This document shows, piece by piece, positions 1 to 8,995 of a stretch of 64,000 nucleotides of DNA. How positions within the stretch are numbered: the stretch's first letter is position 1; every line of letters starts with the position of its first letter. Where the stretch lies: contig JAWKZG010000024.1 in the NCBI GenBank assembly GCA_041396125.1, positions 12,813 to 76,812 of the forward strand. The letters are read 5' to 3'. The notes beneath the pieces were generated by a model that was given only the letters and a program-made list of their open reading frames with translations, was not told the DNA's origin and searched no databases. The stretch comes from JAWKZG01 sp041396125. GTDB lineage: Bacteria; Pseudomonadota; Gammaproteobacteria; Competibacterales; Competibacteraceae. Both the position numbers and the translations under genes were made by a program.

Positions 1-1
1 G

Positions 2-2088
2 CGCTTTACCCGTACGGCAGCACATGCTGACCAGTATCTGCGCATCCGTCCCGGTACTGATGTCGCTATCATCTGGGGCTTGCTGTGGCATGTTTTCGAA
101 AATGGCTGGGAAGATAAAGAATTCATCAGTCAGCGTGTTTATGGCATGGATGACATCCGCGCCGAAGTCGCCAAATGGACACCCGACGAAGTCGAACGCG
201 TCACTGGCGCCGCCCCCGATGAAGTCAAGGCAGCGGCTCAGCTGATGGCTGAAAACCGGCCCGGTACTTTTATCTGGTGTATGGGTGGTACCCAGCACAC
301 GATCGGCAATAATAATACCCGTGCGTACTGCAGTTTTCAGTTGGCACTGGGCAATATGGTGTCGAGGGTGGTGGCGCGAATATCTTTCGTGGTCATGACA
401 ATGTCCAGGGCGCAACCGATCTGGGCGTACTGTCGCATGATCTGCCCGGTTATTACGGTCTGTCGGAAGGTGCCTGGAAGCACTGGTCGAAAGTCTGGGA
501 TGTTGACTATGAATGGCTGAAGACACGCTTTGATCAACAGGCTTTCGAAGGTGATAAAGTCCCGATGAACACGGCGGGTTTTCCGGTTTCTCGCTGGATC
601 GACGGCGTGTTGGAAGACAAAGAAAATATCGCGCAGCGCGATAATCTTCGCGCCATGGTGTTCTGGGGTCACGCACCGAACAGTCAGACTCGTGGCGCAG
701 AAATGAAAAAGGCCATGGAAGAGCTGGAGCTGCTGGTTGTTGTCGATCCTTATCCGACCGCCAGTGCGATCATGCATGACCGTACCGATGGCGTGTATCT
801 GTTGCCCGCCTGTACGCAGTTTGAAACCTATGGCTCAGTGACAGCCTCCAACCGCTCGCTGCAATGGCGTGACAAAGTGATCGATCCGCTGTTCGAATCG
901 CTGCCTGATCACACCATCATGTACAAGTTCGCCAAGAAATTCGGCTATGACCAGGAAATGTTCAAAAACATCCAGGTCAATGATGACGAACCGTTGATTG
1001 AAGACATCCTGCGCGAACTCAACAAGGGCATGTGGACCATCGGTTACACCGGTCAAAGCCCTGAGCGTCTGAAAGATCACCAGCAAAACTGGCATACGTT
1101 TAACACCACCACGCTGAAAGCGGAGGGTGGTCCGGCTGATGGTGATTTTTACGGTCTGCCCTGGCCGTGCTGGGGTACACCGGAAATGCGGCATCCCGGT
1201 ACGCCGGTGCTGTACAACACCAGCAGGCCTGTGGCAGAAGGCGGTTTGACGTTCCGGGCCCGCTTCGGGGTGGAGCGTGATGGCGTCAATCTGCTGGCTG
1301 AAGGGTCCTGGAGCAAAGGCTCCGAAATCGAGGATGGTTATCCCGAATTCACCGCTGATATGCTCAAGCAGCTGGGCTGGTGGGACGATCTGACCGAAGA
1401 CGAAAAAGTAGCTGCCGAAGGCAAAAACTGGAAAACCGACCTGTCCGGTGGTATCCAGCGGGTTGCCATCAAACACGGCTGTGCGCCGTTCGGCAACGCC
1501 AAAGCGCGTTCTGTGGTCTGGACATTCCCCGATCCGGTGCCGATTCACCGTGAGCCCCTGTACACCTCACGTCGTGATCTGGTGGAAAAATATCCTACCT
1601 ATGAAGATCGCAAGAGCCACTACCGTCTGCCGACCCGTTATGGCTCAATCCAGGCGAACGATTTTTCCAAGGACTATCCACTGATCCATACCAGTGGCCG
1701 TCTGGTGGAATACGAAGGTGGTGGTGAGGAAACCCGCTCCAATCCCTGGCTGGCCGAGCTGCAGCAGGATATGTTTGTGGAGATCAATCCCGCTGATGCC
1801 AATGATCGCGGTATTAAAGACGGCGATATGGTCTGGGTGAATGGCCCGGAAGGTTCCAGAATCAAAGTCAAAGCGATGATTACGCGGCGTGTTGAGCGTG
1901 GTGTGGTCTTTACGCCGTTCCACTTTGCCGGTCATATGCAGGGTGAAGACCGGCGCAGCAAGTATCCGGAAGGCGCGGATCCTTATGTGCTGGGCGAAGC
2001 GGCCAATACGGTATTGACCTATGGCTATGATTCAGTGACACAGATGCAGGAAACCAAGTGCTCACTCTGTCAGATCGAACCGGCTTAA
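2..2088 (+). CDS. fdhA: Formate dehydrogenase alpha subunit, C-terminal part (5' truncated by window edge, one frameshift)
   Basis: This is the catalytic molybdopterin/tungstopterin subunit of a membrane-linked formate dehydrogenase, which oxidises formate to CO2. Only about the last 695 residues are present, and the N-terminal Fe-S and start region lies off the left edge. Recognisable segments include the cofactor-binding middle region (FIWCMGGTQHTIGNNNT near residue 95) and the C-terminal molydopterin-dinucleotide-binding beta-barrel (FVEINPADANDRGIKDGD, then GVVFTPFHFAGH). One G is missing at about 358-359: reading passes from GNM to VEGGGANIF only if ATGGT is ATGGGT. It is followed 29 bp later by the Fe-S subunit, so the operon order is alpha-beta-lipoprotein-gamma. 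The frameshift is probably a sequence error. Identification is from conserved motifs and context. Confidence 0.9.
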
Positions 2089-2117
2089 CACCACTGCTTA
2101 CTGCGAGGAATTGAATC

Positions 2118-2708
2118 ATGGCTCGAATGAAGTTTTTATGCGACGCCGAGCGTTGCATCGAATGTAACTCATGTGTCACCGCGTGCAAAAACGAGAACGA
2201 AGTGCCCTGGGGCGTTAACCGGCGACGGGTTGTTACTCTGCAGGATGGTGAGCCTGGCGAAAAATCCATCTCGGTAGCCTGTATGCACTGCACCGATGCA
2301 CCGTGTGCTGCGGTCTGCCCGGTGGATTGCTTTTACACCACCGAAGAAGGTGTGGTATTGCACGATAAAGACCAGTGCATCGGCTGTGGCTATTGCTTTT
2401 ATGCCTGTCCTTTCGGGGCACCGCAGTATCCACAGCAGGAAGCCTTTGGTGTCCGTGGCAAGATGGATAAGTGCACATTCTGCTCGGGTGGACCGGAAGA
2501 GGACAACTCGCTGGCCGAGCACGAAAAATACGGTTCCAACCGCTTGGCTGAAGGCAAGCTGCCTTTATGTGCGGAAATGTGCTCGACCAAGGCGTTGCTG
2601 GCCGGTGATGGCGATATCGTAGCCGATATTTATCGCCAGCGTACGCTGCGCCGGGGCGGTCGTCCGCAAACCTGGGGTTGGGACAAAGCCTACGGTAGCG
2701 ATGTCTGA
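2118..2708 (+). CDS. fdhB: Formate dehydrogenase beta subunit, 4Fe-4S ferredoxin (Fdh3-type)
   Basis: This 196-residue electron-transfer subunit carries electrons from the molybdenum subunit to the membrane cytochrome b. Four cysteine clusters are visible: CIECNSCVTAC near residue 14, CMHCTDAPCAAVCP near 56, CIGCGYCFYACP near 82, and a split set, CTFC near 113 with a further Cys pair near 147 (PLCAEMC). This is the layout of NarH/HycB-like proteins with up to four 4Fe-4S clusters. It has no signal peptide, as expected for a subunit co-translocated with a Tat-signal-bearing alpha subunit or held on the cytoplasmic face. The ATG at 2118 follows a GAGGAA-type ribosome site (about 2103). It sits directly between the alpha subunit and a small lipoprotein gene. 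Confidence 0.93.
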   Translation: MARMKFLCDAERCIECNSCVTACKNENEVPWGVNRRRVVTLQDGEPGEKSISVACMHCTDAPCAAVCPVDCFYTTEEGVVLHDKDQCIGCGYCFYACPFGAPQYPQQEAFGVRGKMDKCTFCSGGPEEDNSLAEHEKYGSNRLAEGKLPLCAEMCSTKALLAGDGDIVADIYRQRTLRRGGRPQTWGWDKAYGSDV

Positions 2709-2793
2709 CAGCGAGGATACGGGCGACTGGTGGCAACCAGTCGCCCACTGTCGGTGTGCCACTGACAATCCTCTGGCCAGGAGATCAAAACTA

Positions 2794-3015
2794 ATGATGG
2801 CAACTAAAATGCTGAAGCAGCGGATAGGGGTATTGCCCGTGGTGATCCTCGGGACGTTGCTGATGTCGGGATGTATCGAGCAGGAAATCGAACAAAACCT
2901 GCATGAGCCCGGTGAATACAAAGGTAAGACGGATCCTTTTCTGAAAATGTCAGGGACACAGGAATTTACCGATAAATTAGAACAACGTCTGCAGCAGATA
3001 CAGACTGACCGTTGA
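2794..3015 (+). CDS. Small predicted lipoprotein in the formate dehydrogenase operon
   Basis: A 73-residue protein of unknown function. The start at 2794 (or the adjacent ATG at 2797) follows a CCAGGAG ribosome site. Residues 10-27 form a signal peptide ending in a lipobox (LLMSGC), so the mature protein would be a lipid-anchored peptide of about 47 residues, acidic and glutamine-rich near its N terminus (CIEQEIEQNLHEPGEYKGK). The downstream TTG start of the cytochrome b gene lies only 21 bp past its stop. Small proteins at this position are common in fdh operons of this type, so a role in assembling or anchoring the complex is plausible, but that is inference. Confidence 0.75.
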   Translation: MMATKMLKQRIGVLPVVILGTLLMSGCIEQEIEQNLHEPGEYKGKTDPFLKMSGTQEFTDKLEQRLQQIQTDR

Positions 3016-3035
3016 GTAGCGTGGAGGAGCGAACC

Positions 3036-4121
3036 TTGAATAAAGTTAAACTTGCGGTTAGCCGACGCGCTGTGAAAGCGGTGTTCGGATCTGTGGTGTT
3101 GATTCTTTTTCTGGCTATGGCGCTGCCGTTTGCGGGGCTGTGGCTGGCGGATGGTCAGGCCTGGGCGCAGAACGCTGCGGAACCTGCCGGTGCTACCAAT
3201 GAACGGTCCAATTTCTGGCGTGCTGTGCGGCAGGGGACCGAAGGCTACACCGCTGTTAAAGGACCAGAGACCAACGTCCTGATCCAGAACGGTGGTGAAA
3301 ACTGGCGCTATTTACGAACCGACGTGATTATCCAGTATGGCGGTTATGTCATTCTGGGGATGATCGGCCTGATCGTATTATTTTTTATATTGTTCGGTCG
3401 GGTGAAGCTGGTGCATGGTCGTGAGGGCATGACAGTTGAACGCTGGAGTCTGTTTGATCGCACCCTGCACTGGTATACCGCCATACTGTTCATCATCCTG
3501 GCGCTGACAGGACTGAGCCTGGTGTTCGGGCGTACGCTATTAATCCCTTACATCGGCAAAGATGCTTTTGCCGCGTATGCGCAGGTCGCCAAGGATTTCC
3601 ACAACTATCTGGGACCGTTTTTTGCGGCTGGCCTGGTGCTGGAACTACTAAAGTGGATGCGTCATAACGTGCCGCGCTGGGTGGATGTTGTCTGGTTTTT
3701 TAAAGGCGGTGGTCTTATCGGGCGCGCGCACCCGTCGGCCGGGCGTATGAACGGCGGCGAAAAAGCCTGGTACTGGCTGTTGTTTTTTATCGGGCTGGCT
3801 TTGGTCGCTAGCGGTTTTGTACTGGACTTCCCCGGTTACGGCCAAACCCGTGCGGACATGCAACTTGCACAACTGGTGCATGTGGTCGGTGCTATCGTTC
3901 TGACAGCCGTCGCTTTGGGGCATATCTATATCGGCACCGTGGGCACCGAAGGCTCGCTGGAAGGTATGGTGACCGGGCGGGTTGACACCGAATGGGCCAA
4001 GCAGCATCACGACCTCTGGTACGATGAATTGCTGGCACAAGGGGTGCAGCCGGTCAAGACCCCGGAGACGATTGATTACGGCACGCCTGCCGGAGCCGAA
4101 GGCTCAATGCACAAGGCGTAA
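3036..4121 (+). CDS. fdhC: Formate dehydrogenase gamma subunit, cytochrome b556
   Basis: Membrane diheme cytochrome b subunit that passes electrons from formate dehydrogenase to quinone. I chose the TTG at 3036 because a strong GGAGGAG lies 7 bases upstream at 3022-3028; this gives 361 residues. An N-terminal hydrophobic segment ending near ADGQAWA looks like a signal peptide. It is followed by a soluble stretch, then about four membrane helices with histidines typical of the family (RTLHWYTAILFI, DFHNYLGPFFAAG, LVHVVGAIVLTAVALGHIY). The family is usually 200-400 residues, so the longer N-terminal part fits the Fdh3 type. It is the last gene of the operon and is followed by a rho-independent terminator. 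Confidence 0.9.
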   Translation: MNKVKLAVSRRAVKAVFGSVVLILFLAMALPFAGLWLADGQAWAQNAAEPAGATNERSNFWRAVRQGTEGYTAVKGPETNVLIQNGGENWRYLRTDVIIQYGGYVILGMIGLIVLFFILFGRVKLVHGREGMTVERWSLFDRTLHWYTAILFIILALTGLSLVFGRTLLIPYIGKDAFAAYAQVAKDFHNYLGPFFAAGLVLELLKWMRHNVPRWVDVVWFFKGGGLIGRAHPSAGRMNGGEKAWYWLLFFIGLALVASGFVLDFPGYGQTRADMQLAQLVHVVGAIVLTAVALGHIYIGTVGTEGSLEGMVTGRVDTEWAKQHHDLWYDELLAQGVQPVKTPETIDYGTPAGAEGSMHKA

Positions 4122-4146
4122 GATCAGATCGCGGTAAACGGCATGG

Positions 4147-4173
4147 AAAACCCCTCGTTCGAGGGGTTTTTTT
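4147..4173 (+). terminator. Rho-independent terminator of the fdh operon
   Basis: A perfect 8-bp stem AACCCCTC / GAGGGGTT (4149-4156 and 4161-4168) with loop GTTC is followed by a run of seven T (4167-4173). It begins 25 bp after the fdhC stop. It separates the fdh operon from the LysR gene that starts at 4204. Confidence 0.93.
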
Positions 4174-4203
4174 GTTCAACGCACTACACTCGAAAAGGGG
4201 CCA

Positions 4204-5193
4204 ATGCGGGAACTTCAAAACAAGCCACTTGACGCCCGTCAGCTCAAAATTCTGCTGACGCTGCTGGAACAGCGCAGTGTTACCCGCACTGCCGATGTGC
4301 TGGAGCAGTCCCAACCCTATATCAGTCTGGTGCTCAGGAAATTGCGTGCAACTCTTGGCGATCCGCTACTGGTACGCAGTGGCTCCAAACTGGTCCCCAC
4401 TGAACGCGCACTGCAGATCATTGGGCCGCTGCGGGCAACACTGGCCGGCATCGACGAAATCATCCGCCCGGCAAAAGCCTTCATCCCTGAAAGTGCGAGC
4501 TGTACCTTCCATATTGCCTCGGCCGATTGCATGGAGGCTTTTTTCCTGCCGCGCCTGATCACCCGAATCCGCACCGCTGCGCCTGAGGTGCGTCTGGTAT
4601 TGCGCTCAATTGAGGCCGGCTTCGATTACGCTGCTGCGCTGGCCGCCGGAGAGCTTGATGTTGTCATCGGCAACTGGCCTAATCCGCCGGAAAATTTGCG
4701 TACCGTGCCGCTGCTGGCGGACGATATTGTATGTTTGTTCAATAGCGCGCATCCGCTGGCGCAGGTTAGTCGCATGAGCATGAGCGATTACCTGCAGGCC
4801 GAGCATCTGGCACCGATGCCGATTTCCAGCGCCCATCCCGGCCCTATTGACAGTCGTCTGGCCGAACTTGGTTTGAGCCGCGATATCCGCATTATTGTGC
4901 CCGAGTTCAATCTGGCACCGTATGTGCTGCTGTCATCACAGCTTATCTTTACCAGTTGCTGGCACTTCGCGCAGCATTATGCCAACTTTCTGCCGATTGC
5001 CTCGGTGCCAGCGCCGGAGACTTTCGGTAAAATGCGTTTTTATCTGTTATGGCATGAGCGGGCACAGGTTGCACCCGCTAACAGCTGGCTGCGCCAGCAG
5101 ATTATTTCGGTTGCCCGCAATTTGCAGCACCCCGACCCGTCTGTTGCGGTGCAAGCACATTGCCCGTCAGACACTATAAGCAATTCGATATAA
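4204..5193 (+). CDS. LysR-family transcriptional regulator
   Basis: A 329-residue LysR-type regulator. The N-terminal winged helix-turn-helix covers about residues 10-70 (LDARQLKILLTLLEQRSVTRTAD, then SQPYISLVLRKLR and GDPLLVRSGSKLVPT). The remainder is a periplasmic-binding-like effector domain starting near residue 95 (CTFHIASADCMEAFFLPRL). The ATG at 4204 has AAGGGG just upstream. It is transcribed in the same direction as the downstream folate, purine-transport and LysR-neighbour genes rather than divergently, so its target is not obvious from layout. Candidates are the cyclo-ligase/BMP transporter genes downstream or the fdh operon upstream. The ligand is unknown. Confidence 0.9.
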   Translation: MRELQNKPLDARQLKILLTLLEQRSVTRTADVLEQSQPYISLVLRKLRATLGDPLLVRSGSKLVPTERALQIIGPLRATLAGIDEIIRPAKAFIPESASCTFHIASADCMEAFFLPRLITRIRTAAPEVRLVLRSIEAGFDYAAALAAGELDVVIGNWPNPPENLRTVPLLADDIVCLFNSAHPLAQVSRMSMSDYLQAEHLAPMPISSAHPGPIDSRLAELGLSRDIRIIVPEFNLAPYVLLSSQLIFTSCWHFAQHYANFLPIASVPAPETFGKMRFYLLWHERAQVAPANSWLRQQIISVARNLQHPDPSVAVQAHCPSDTISNSI

Positions 5194-5353
5194 ACTTCTT
5201 ATCAAAACGCTGTCTTTCGATATACGGTAGCGCCTGCTACGCTGTTTTGTGTAAAAATAATATGGCGGGTTGGCGGGCCGGAATACGGTAATAGACAGAC
5301 CGTTGCGCCTGATCTCAGCCAGCGCCGTGTCCAGCGTTTTAAGGAGTGGTGTA

Positions 5354-6139
5354 ATGCGGGTAAGCGAGACTGAAAGACGGGGCCGTTGGGTCGGGCGAAA
5401 TCCTGATAAAGATGTAGTTCGGGAGGAAATCTGGACAGCTCTGGAGCGCGGTCAGCATAATGTGGGGCCGGTTTGGAGCCGGATTCCCAATTTTGTCGGT
5501 GCAGATATGGCTGCCAAACGCCTGGCCGAGCTCGAATGCTGGCAGCGTGCGCGAGTGGTCAAGTGTAATCCCGATGCGCCGCAGATTCCGGTGCGCCTGC
5601 GGGCCTTGTATGACGGCAAATTGCTCTATACGCCGGTGCCCGAACTGGTAGAAGGTTTTCCGTTTGTGCTGCTGGATCCGGACAAGCTGGCGCAGGATGG
5701 CGTTCAGTTTGAACTGGCCGCGACCTCGCAGGGCGCGCTAGAGCACGGCCAACCGGTCATGTTCGAGCAGATGCAGCCTATGGATATTGTGGTGGTGGGC
5801 TGTGTCGGCGTTACCCGCAAGGGTGGACGGACGGGCAAAGGCGGTGGTTTTGCCGATCTTGAACTCGGCATTTTCCGTGAGCTGGGCACCGTCAGCGAAA
5901 ACACCCCTATCGTAACAACCGTACATTCCATTCAGGTCGTCGACGATGATCAGATCGTGATGTTAGAGCATGATTCGGCGCTGCACTGGATTGTTACCGA
6001 ACAAGAAGTGATTGAGACCAAATCACCGTATCCCCAGCCCAGCGGGGTTGCCTGGGACGTCGTACAGCAGGATCAGCTCGACGACATCCCGTTTTTGAGG
6101 AAACTGAAAGCGGACATACTGTCCCGGCGTTCCAGTTGA
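5354..6139 (+). CDS. 5-formyltetrahydrofolate cyclo-ligase family protein
   Basis: A 261-residue member of the MTHFS family. Known enzymes convert 5-formyl-THF to 5,10-methenyl-THF with ATP and so return a folate storage form to the active C1 pool. Visible family features are IPNFVGADMAAKRLAEL near residue 45, LLYTPVPELVEGFPF near 95, and the glycine-rich signature KGGRTGKGGGFADLELG near 155, which matches the nucleotide/folate-binding loop. The start at 5354 is supported by AAGGAG at 5341-5346; an earlier in-frame start has no ribosome site. The protein is longer than classical E. coli YgfA (about 180 residues) and belongs to the longer MTHFSD-like subgroup. It could belong with the formate and methyl-THF genes of this window, although the next gene is a BMP transporter component. 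Confidence 0.85.
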   Translation: MRVSETERRGRWVGRNPDKDVVREEIWTALERGQHNVGPVWSRIPNFVGADMAAKRLAELECWQRARVVKCNPDAPQIPVRLRALYDGKLLYTPVPELVEGFPFVLLDPDKLAQDGVQFELAATSQGALEHGQPVMFEQMQPMDIVVVGCVGVTRKGGRTGKGGGFADLELGIFRELGTVSENTPIVTTVHSIQVVDDDQIVMLEHDSALHWIVTEQEVIETKSPYPQPSGVAWDVVQQDQLDDIPFLRKLKADILSRRSS

Positions 6140-6202
6140 ATGCGTAGCTGAACAGAATGCCGGTTTTCTTGTAACGCCTAAAAATTGACGGGGACTTAAA
6201 TA

Positions 6203-7231
6203 ATGTTAACGCGCAGAAAACTGCTGCAAATAGGCCGAGCCGGTGCTGTTATGGCGTTTGCCAGTGCAGCCATACTGGGAGCCGCGCTGCCAACATCCGT
6301 GCAGGCGGCCGATGAGGTTCGTGTTGCGCTGATCATGACCGGGCCGATTACCGATGGTGGTTGGGCGCAACTGGCCTATGAGGGTTTGACCGAACTGGGT
6401 GAGCGTGACGGTTTTGCCGTGGCCTATGCCGAAAACGTAACCCAGGCCAGTATTCCCCAGGTCGTCCAGGGCTATGCTGACGACGGTTACGACCTGATCA
6501 TCGGTCACGGTTTCGAGTTTGGCAGTGCATTTATCGAGATTGCACCGGAATATCCCGAGCAGAAATTTTTTGCCTCGACGTTCAAACCTGCCGATGAGGT
6601 AGCGGATAATCTGGCATATATCGATCTTGCTTATTTTGATGCAGCCTATGGCGCTGGCGCATTGGCGGCGCTGATTTCGGATCAGCAGCAAGCGGTCGGT
6701 TTTGTCGGCGGCGGCGATAATCCCACCCAGCAGCGGATGATGAAAACCTTTATCGCGGGGGCCGAGAATACCGTCAGCGATATCAAGGGGCTGGGCGTGG
6801 TGACCGGTGATTACGACAATGCCGGACGGGGCCGGGAAGCGGCAGAAACCATGGTTGCCAACGGGGCTGATGTGATCTGGCACGGGGCTAATGTGACCGG
6901 CCTGGGTGCTATTCAGGGCGCTGTCGCAGCGGGTGCTAAAGTGATTGGCTGCTATTCCGACCAGACTGAACTGGCACCGGAACGCATGGGCAGCAGCTTT
7001 GTCATGAATCTGGGCTGGATGGTCATTCAGGTTGCCGAATCCGTAGCGCAGGATCGCTTTCCTGGCGGTCAGGAATGGGCACCGAAAGTGACCGAAATGT
7101 GGTCACTCAAAGCCGGGGCGCAAGGGGATCATAATCCTGCGCTAGTGTCTGCCGAAGCCTGGCAGGCTTTTCAGGCTATCTGGCAGGATCTCGGTACCGG
7201 CAAAATTGACGTCGCCACACTGGTGCCGTGA
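6203..7231 (+). CDS. BMP-family ABC transporter substrate-binding protein
   Basis: A 342-residue periplasmic binding protein of the basic membrane protein (PnrA/BmpA-like) family, which binds purine nucleosides or related compounds. The N terminus carries a twin-arginine-like signal (LTRRKLLQIG followed by a hydrophobic stretch to SVQAAD). The mature part opens with VRVALIMTGPITDGGWAQ, typical of the family, and continues with DLIIGHGFEFG, FVGGGDNPTQQRMM and ADVIWHGANVTGLG. It is followed by an ATPase and two permeases, the standard operon for this importer. The Tat-type signal is unusual because many homologues are Sec lipoproteins; it could imply a folded or cofactor-bound protein. Confidence 0.9.
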   Translation: MLTRRKLLQIGRAGAVMAFASAAILGAALPTSVQAADEVRVALIMTGPITDGGWAQLAYEGLTELGERDGFAVAYAENVTQASIPQVVQGYADDGYDLIIGHGFEFGSAFIEIAPEYPEQKFFASTFKPADEVADNLAYIDLAYFDAAYGAGALAALISDQQQAVGFVGGGDNPTQQRMMKTFIAGAENTVSDIKGLGVVTGDYDNAGRGREAAETMVANGADVIWHGANVTGLGAIQGAVAAGAKVIGCYSDQTELAPERMGSSFVMNLGWMVIQVAESVAQDRFPGGQEWAPKVTEMWSLKAGAQGDHNPALVSAEAWQAFQAIWQDLGTGKIDVATLVP

Positions 7232-7269
7232 CCCTGTTGCCGGGCAGCGGCAAGGTGTTTGCACCGAAC

Positions 7270-7314
7270 CGGTTGCCCGGCGCCCGGTTGCCCGGCGCCC
7301 GGTTGCCCGGCTGC
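7270..7314 (+). repeat. 15-bp tandem repeat, three copies
   Basis: Three adjacent copies of the 15-bp unit CGGTTGCCCGGCGCC (7270-7284, 7285-7299, 7300-7314), the last with two changes at its 3' end. The tract lies between the BMP-binding-protein gene and the most likely ATPase start at 7358. The unit length is a multiple of three, and the tract is open in the ATPase frame (repeating GCPAP) if translation starts earlier. Confidence 0.9.
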
Positions 7315-7357
7315 TGAGCGTACTGATGGTGCGGTTTTTAGACCGGTATCGGCGGCG

Positions 7358-8995
7358 ATGAGTAACGCTGTCCCCCAGACTGGAGCCACCCAGGCTGGAT
7401 CAACCGATCCCCGGCCTTTCGAGGCCCGACCTTTCGAGGCCCGACCTTTTCTCAGTGCGCGGCAGATTGTTAAACGATTTCCCGGCGTACTGGCCAATGA
7501 TCATGTCGATTTTGATGTCCGACGCGGCGAAATCCATGCCCTGTTAGGCGAGAACGGGGCGGGCAAAAGCACCCTGATGCAGATCATTTACGGTCTTTAT
7601 CAGATGGATGCCGGCGAGCTGCGCATCAACGGTAAGCCGATTCATATCCGTAGCCCGAAGGATGCGATCAAAGCCGGCATCGGGATGATTCATCAGGAAT
7701 TCATGCTCGTGCGCCGGTTCAGTGTGGTGGAAAATACCATTCTGGGTCTGGATGATGCGCAGCATGGCTTGCTGGCCGATCTCCAGGGTCCCAGTAAACG
7801 CATCGAGCAACTTTCGCAACAGCACGGTTTACAGGTTGATCCAGCGCAACGGGTCGAACATCTCCCGGTCGGTGTGCAGCAGCGGGTTGAAATACTGAAA
7901 CTGCTGTATCGCGAGGCACAGCTTTTAATCCTGGACGAACCGACGGCAGTATTGACGCCACAGGAAACCCGTGCGCTGTTCGAGGTGTTGCGCCATCTTG
8001 CCCGACAGGGTCACGCTATTGTTATTGTGACCCATAAACTGCATGAAATTATGGCTGTCAGTGACCGCGTTACGATTATGCGCGATGGCCGGGTGGTCGG
8101 TTCGGTACGCACTGCAGAAAGCTCCGAGAACGAGCTTGCCACGCTCATGGTCGGGCGCGAGGTTGCTTTGCGCGCCTCGAAAAAGTCTTGCCAGCGCGGC
8201 CGGCCGGTAGTGCAGATCGAAAACCTGCAGGTACTGGACGAGCGCGGCCAGGGTGCTGTCAACGGCCTGGATCTCACTCTGTATGAAGGCGAGATTCTGG
8301 GCCTGGCCGGGGTTGATGGCAATGGTCAGTCGGAACTGGCGCAGGCGATCATGAATTTGCGTCCGGTGCAGGCAGGTCGCGTGCTGCTGGCCGGGGTCGA
8401 TGTGACGGCCGCCAGTCCAGCGCAACATCATCAGCAGGGACTGGCTTATGTTCCTGCTGACCGGCGGCATATGGGGCGCTGCTGGATTTGCCGGTTAGTC
8501 GCAACGCTATTCTGGGTAAGCAAGGTGATTTTACCAACCGTTTCGGGCTGTTGGATGAGGCCAGCATCAAGGCGTTTGCCAAGCGTCTAATTGCGCGTTT
8601 CGATATCAGACCGCGCGACGAAAACTATCCCACCGGCAAGCTGTCCGGGGGCAATCTGCAAAAAATCATTCTGGGCCGGGAAATCATGCGAGACCCGCTG
8701 GCGCTGGTGATCGAGCAGCCCACCCGAGGCCTCGATGTCGGTGCTGTAGAGGCGGTCTGGCGGGAAATTATCGGCCAGCGCGATCAGGGCAAAGCGATCC
8801 TGCTGATTTCGGCCGAGCTGGACGAGATCCTCAATCTGTCCGATCGTATCGCGGTGCCTTTACGAAGGAAAAATTATGGGTGTTTTTGCCACTGCCGATG
8901 TGACCGTCGCCGATATCGGGCTGATGATGGCCGGTTCGCTGCCAGATACTGACAAAAATCCTGCTACGGACCTGGCAGACGGGCAGGCGCACTGA
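7358..8995 (+). CDS. ABC transporter ATP-binding protein, BMP/nucleoside type (two frameshifts)
   Basis: Double-domain ATPase energising the BMP-type importer, about 545 residues after correction. The first domain has Walker A GENGAGKST and Walker B LLILDEPTAVLTP; the second has LSGGNLQK and LVIEQPTRGLD. The ATG at 7358 is my choice, because the residues before FLSARQIVKRFPG are low-complexity and poorly supported. Two single-base errors disrupt it: a missing G at about 8474 (ATGGGGCGC should read ATGGGGGCGC) and an extra C at about 8857 (GTGCCTTTAC should read GTGCTTTAC). After both, the frame runs to a TGA at 8993-8995 that overlaps the ATG of the first permease. The gene is probably intact in the cell. 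Confidence 0.88.
7415..7450 (+). repeat. 15-bp tandem repeat in the ATPase N terminus
   Basis: Two full copies and one partial copy of the 15-bp unit CCTTTCGAGGCCCGA (7415-7429, 7430-7444, then CCTTTT). In frame this encodes a PFEAR repeat just before the conserved start of the ATPase domain. It is a second 15-bp tandem array within 150 bp of the one at 7270, with an unrelated unit. Confidence 0.85.

Noticed and set aside
24..245. Small frame at the left edge
   Set aside because: It shadows the fdhA frame and has no independent motif or ribosome site.
80..520. Separate short gene before fdhA's long frame
   Set aside because: It is the same protein read in another frame; adding one G at about 358 joins both into FdhA.
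5194..5353. LysR operator in the gap before the cyclo-ligase gene (TATC-N-GATA near 5199-5222)
   Set aside because: The palindrome is imperfect and the gap follows rather than diverges from the LysR gene, so I could not support a specific site.
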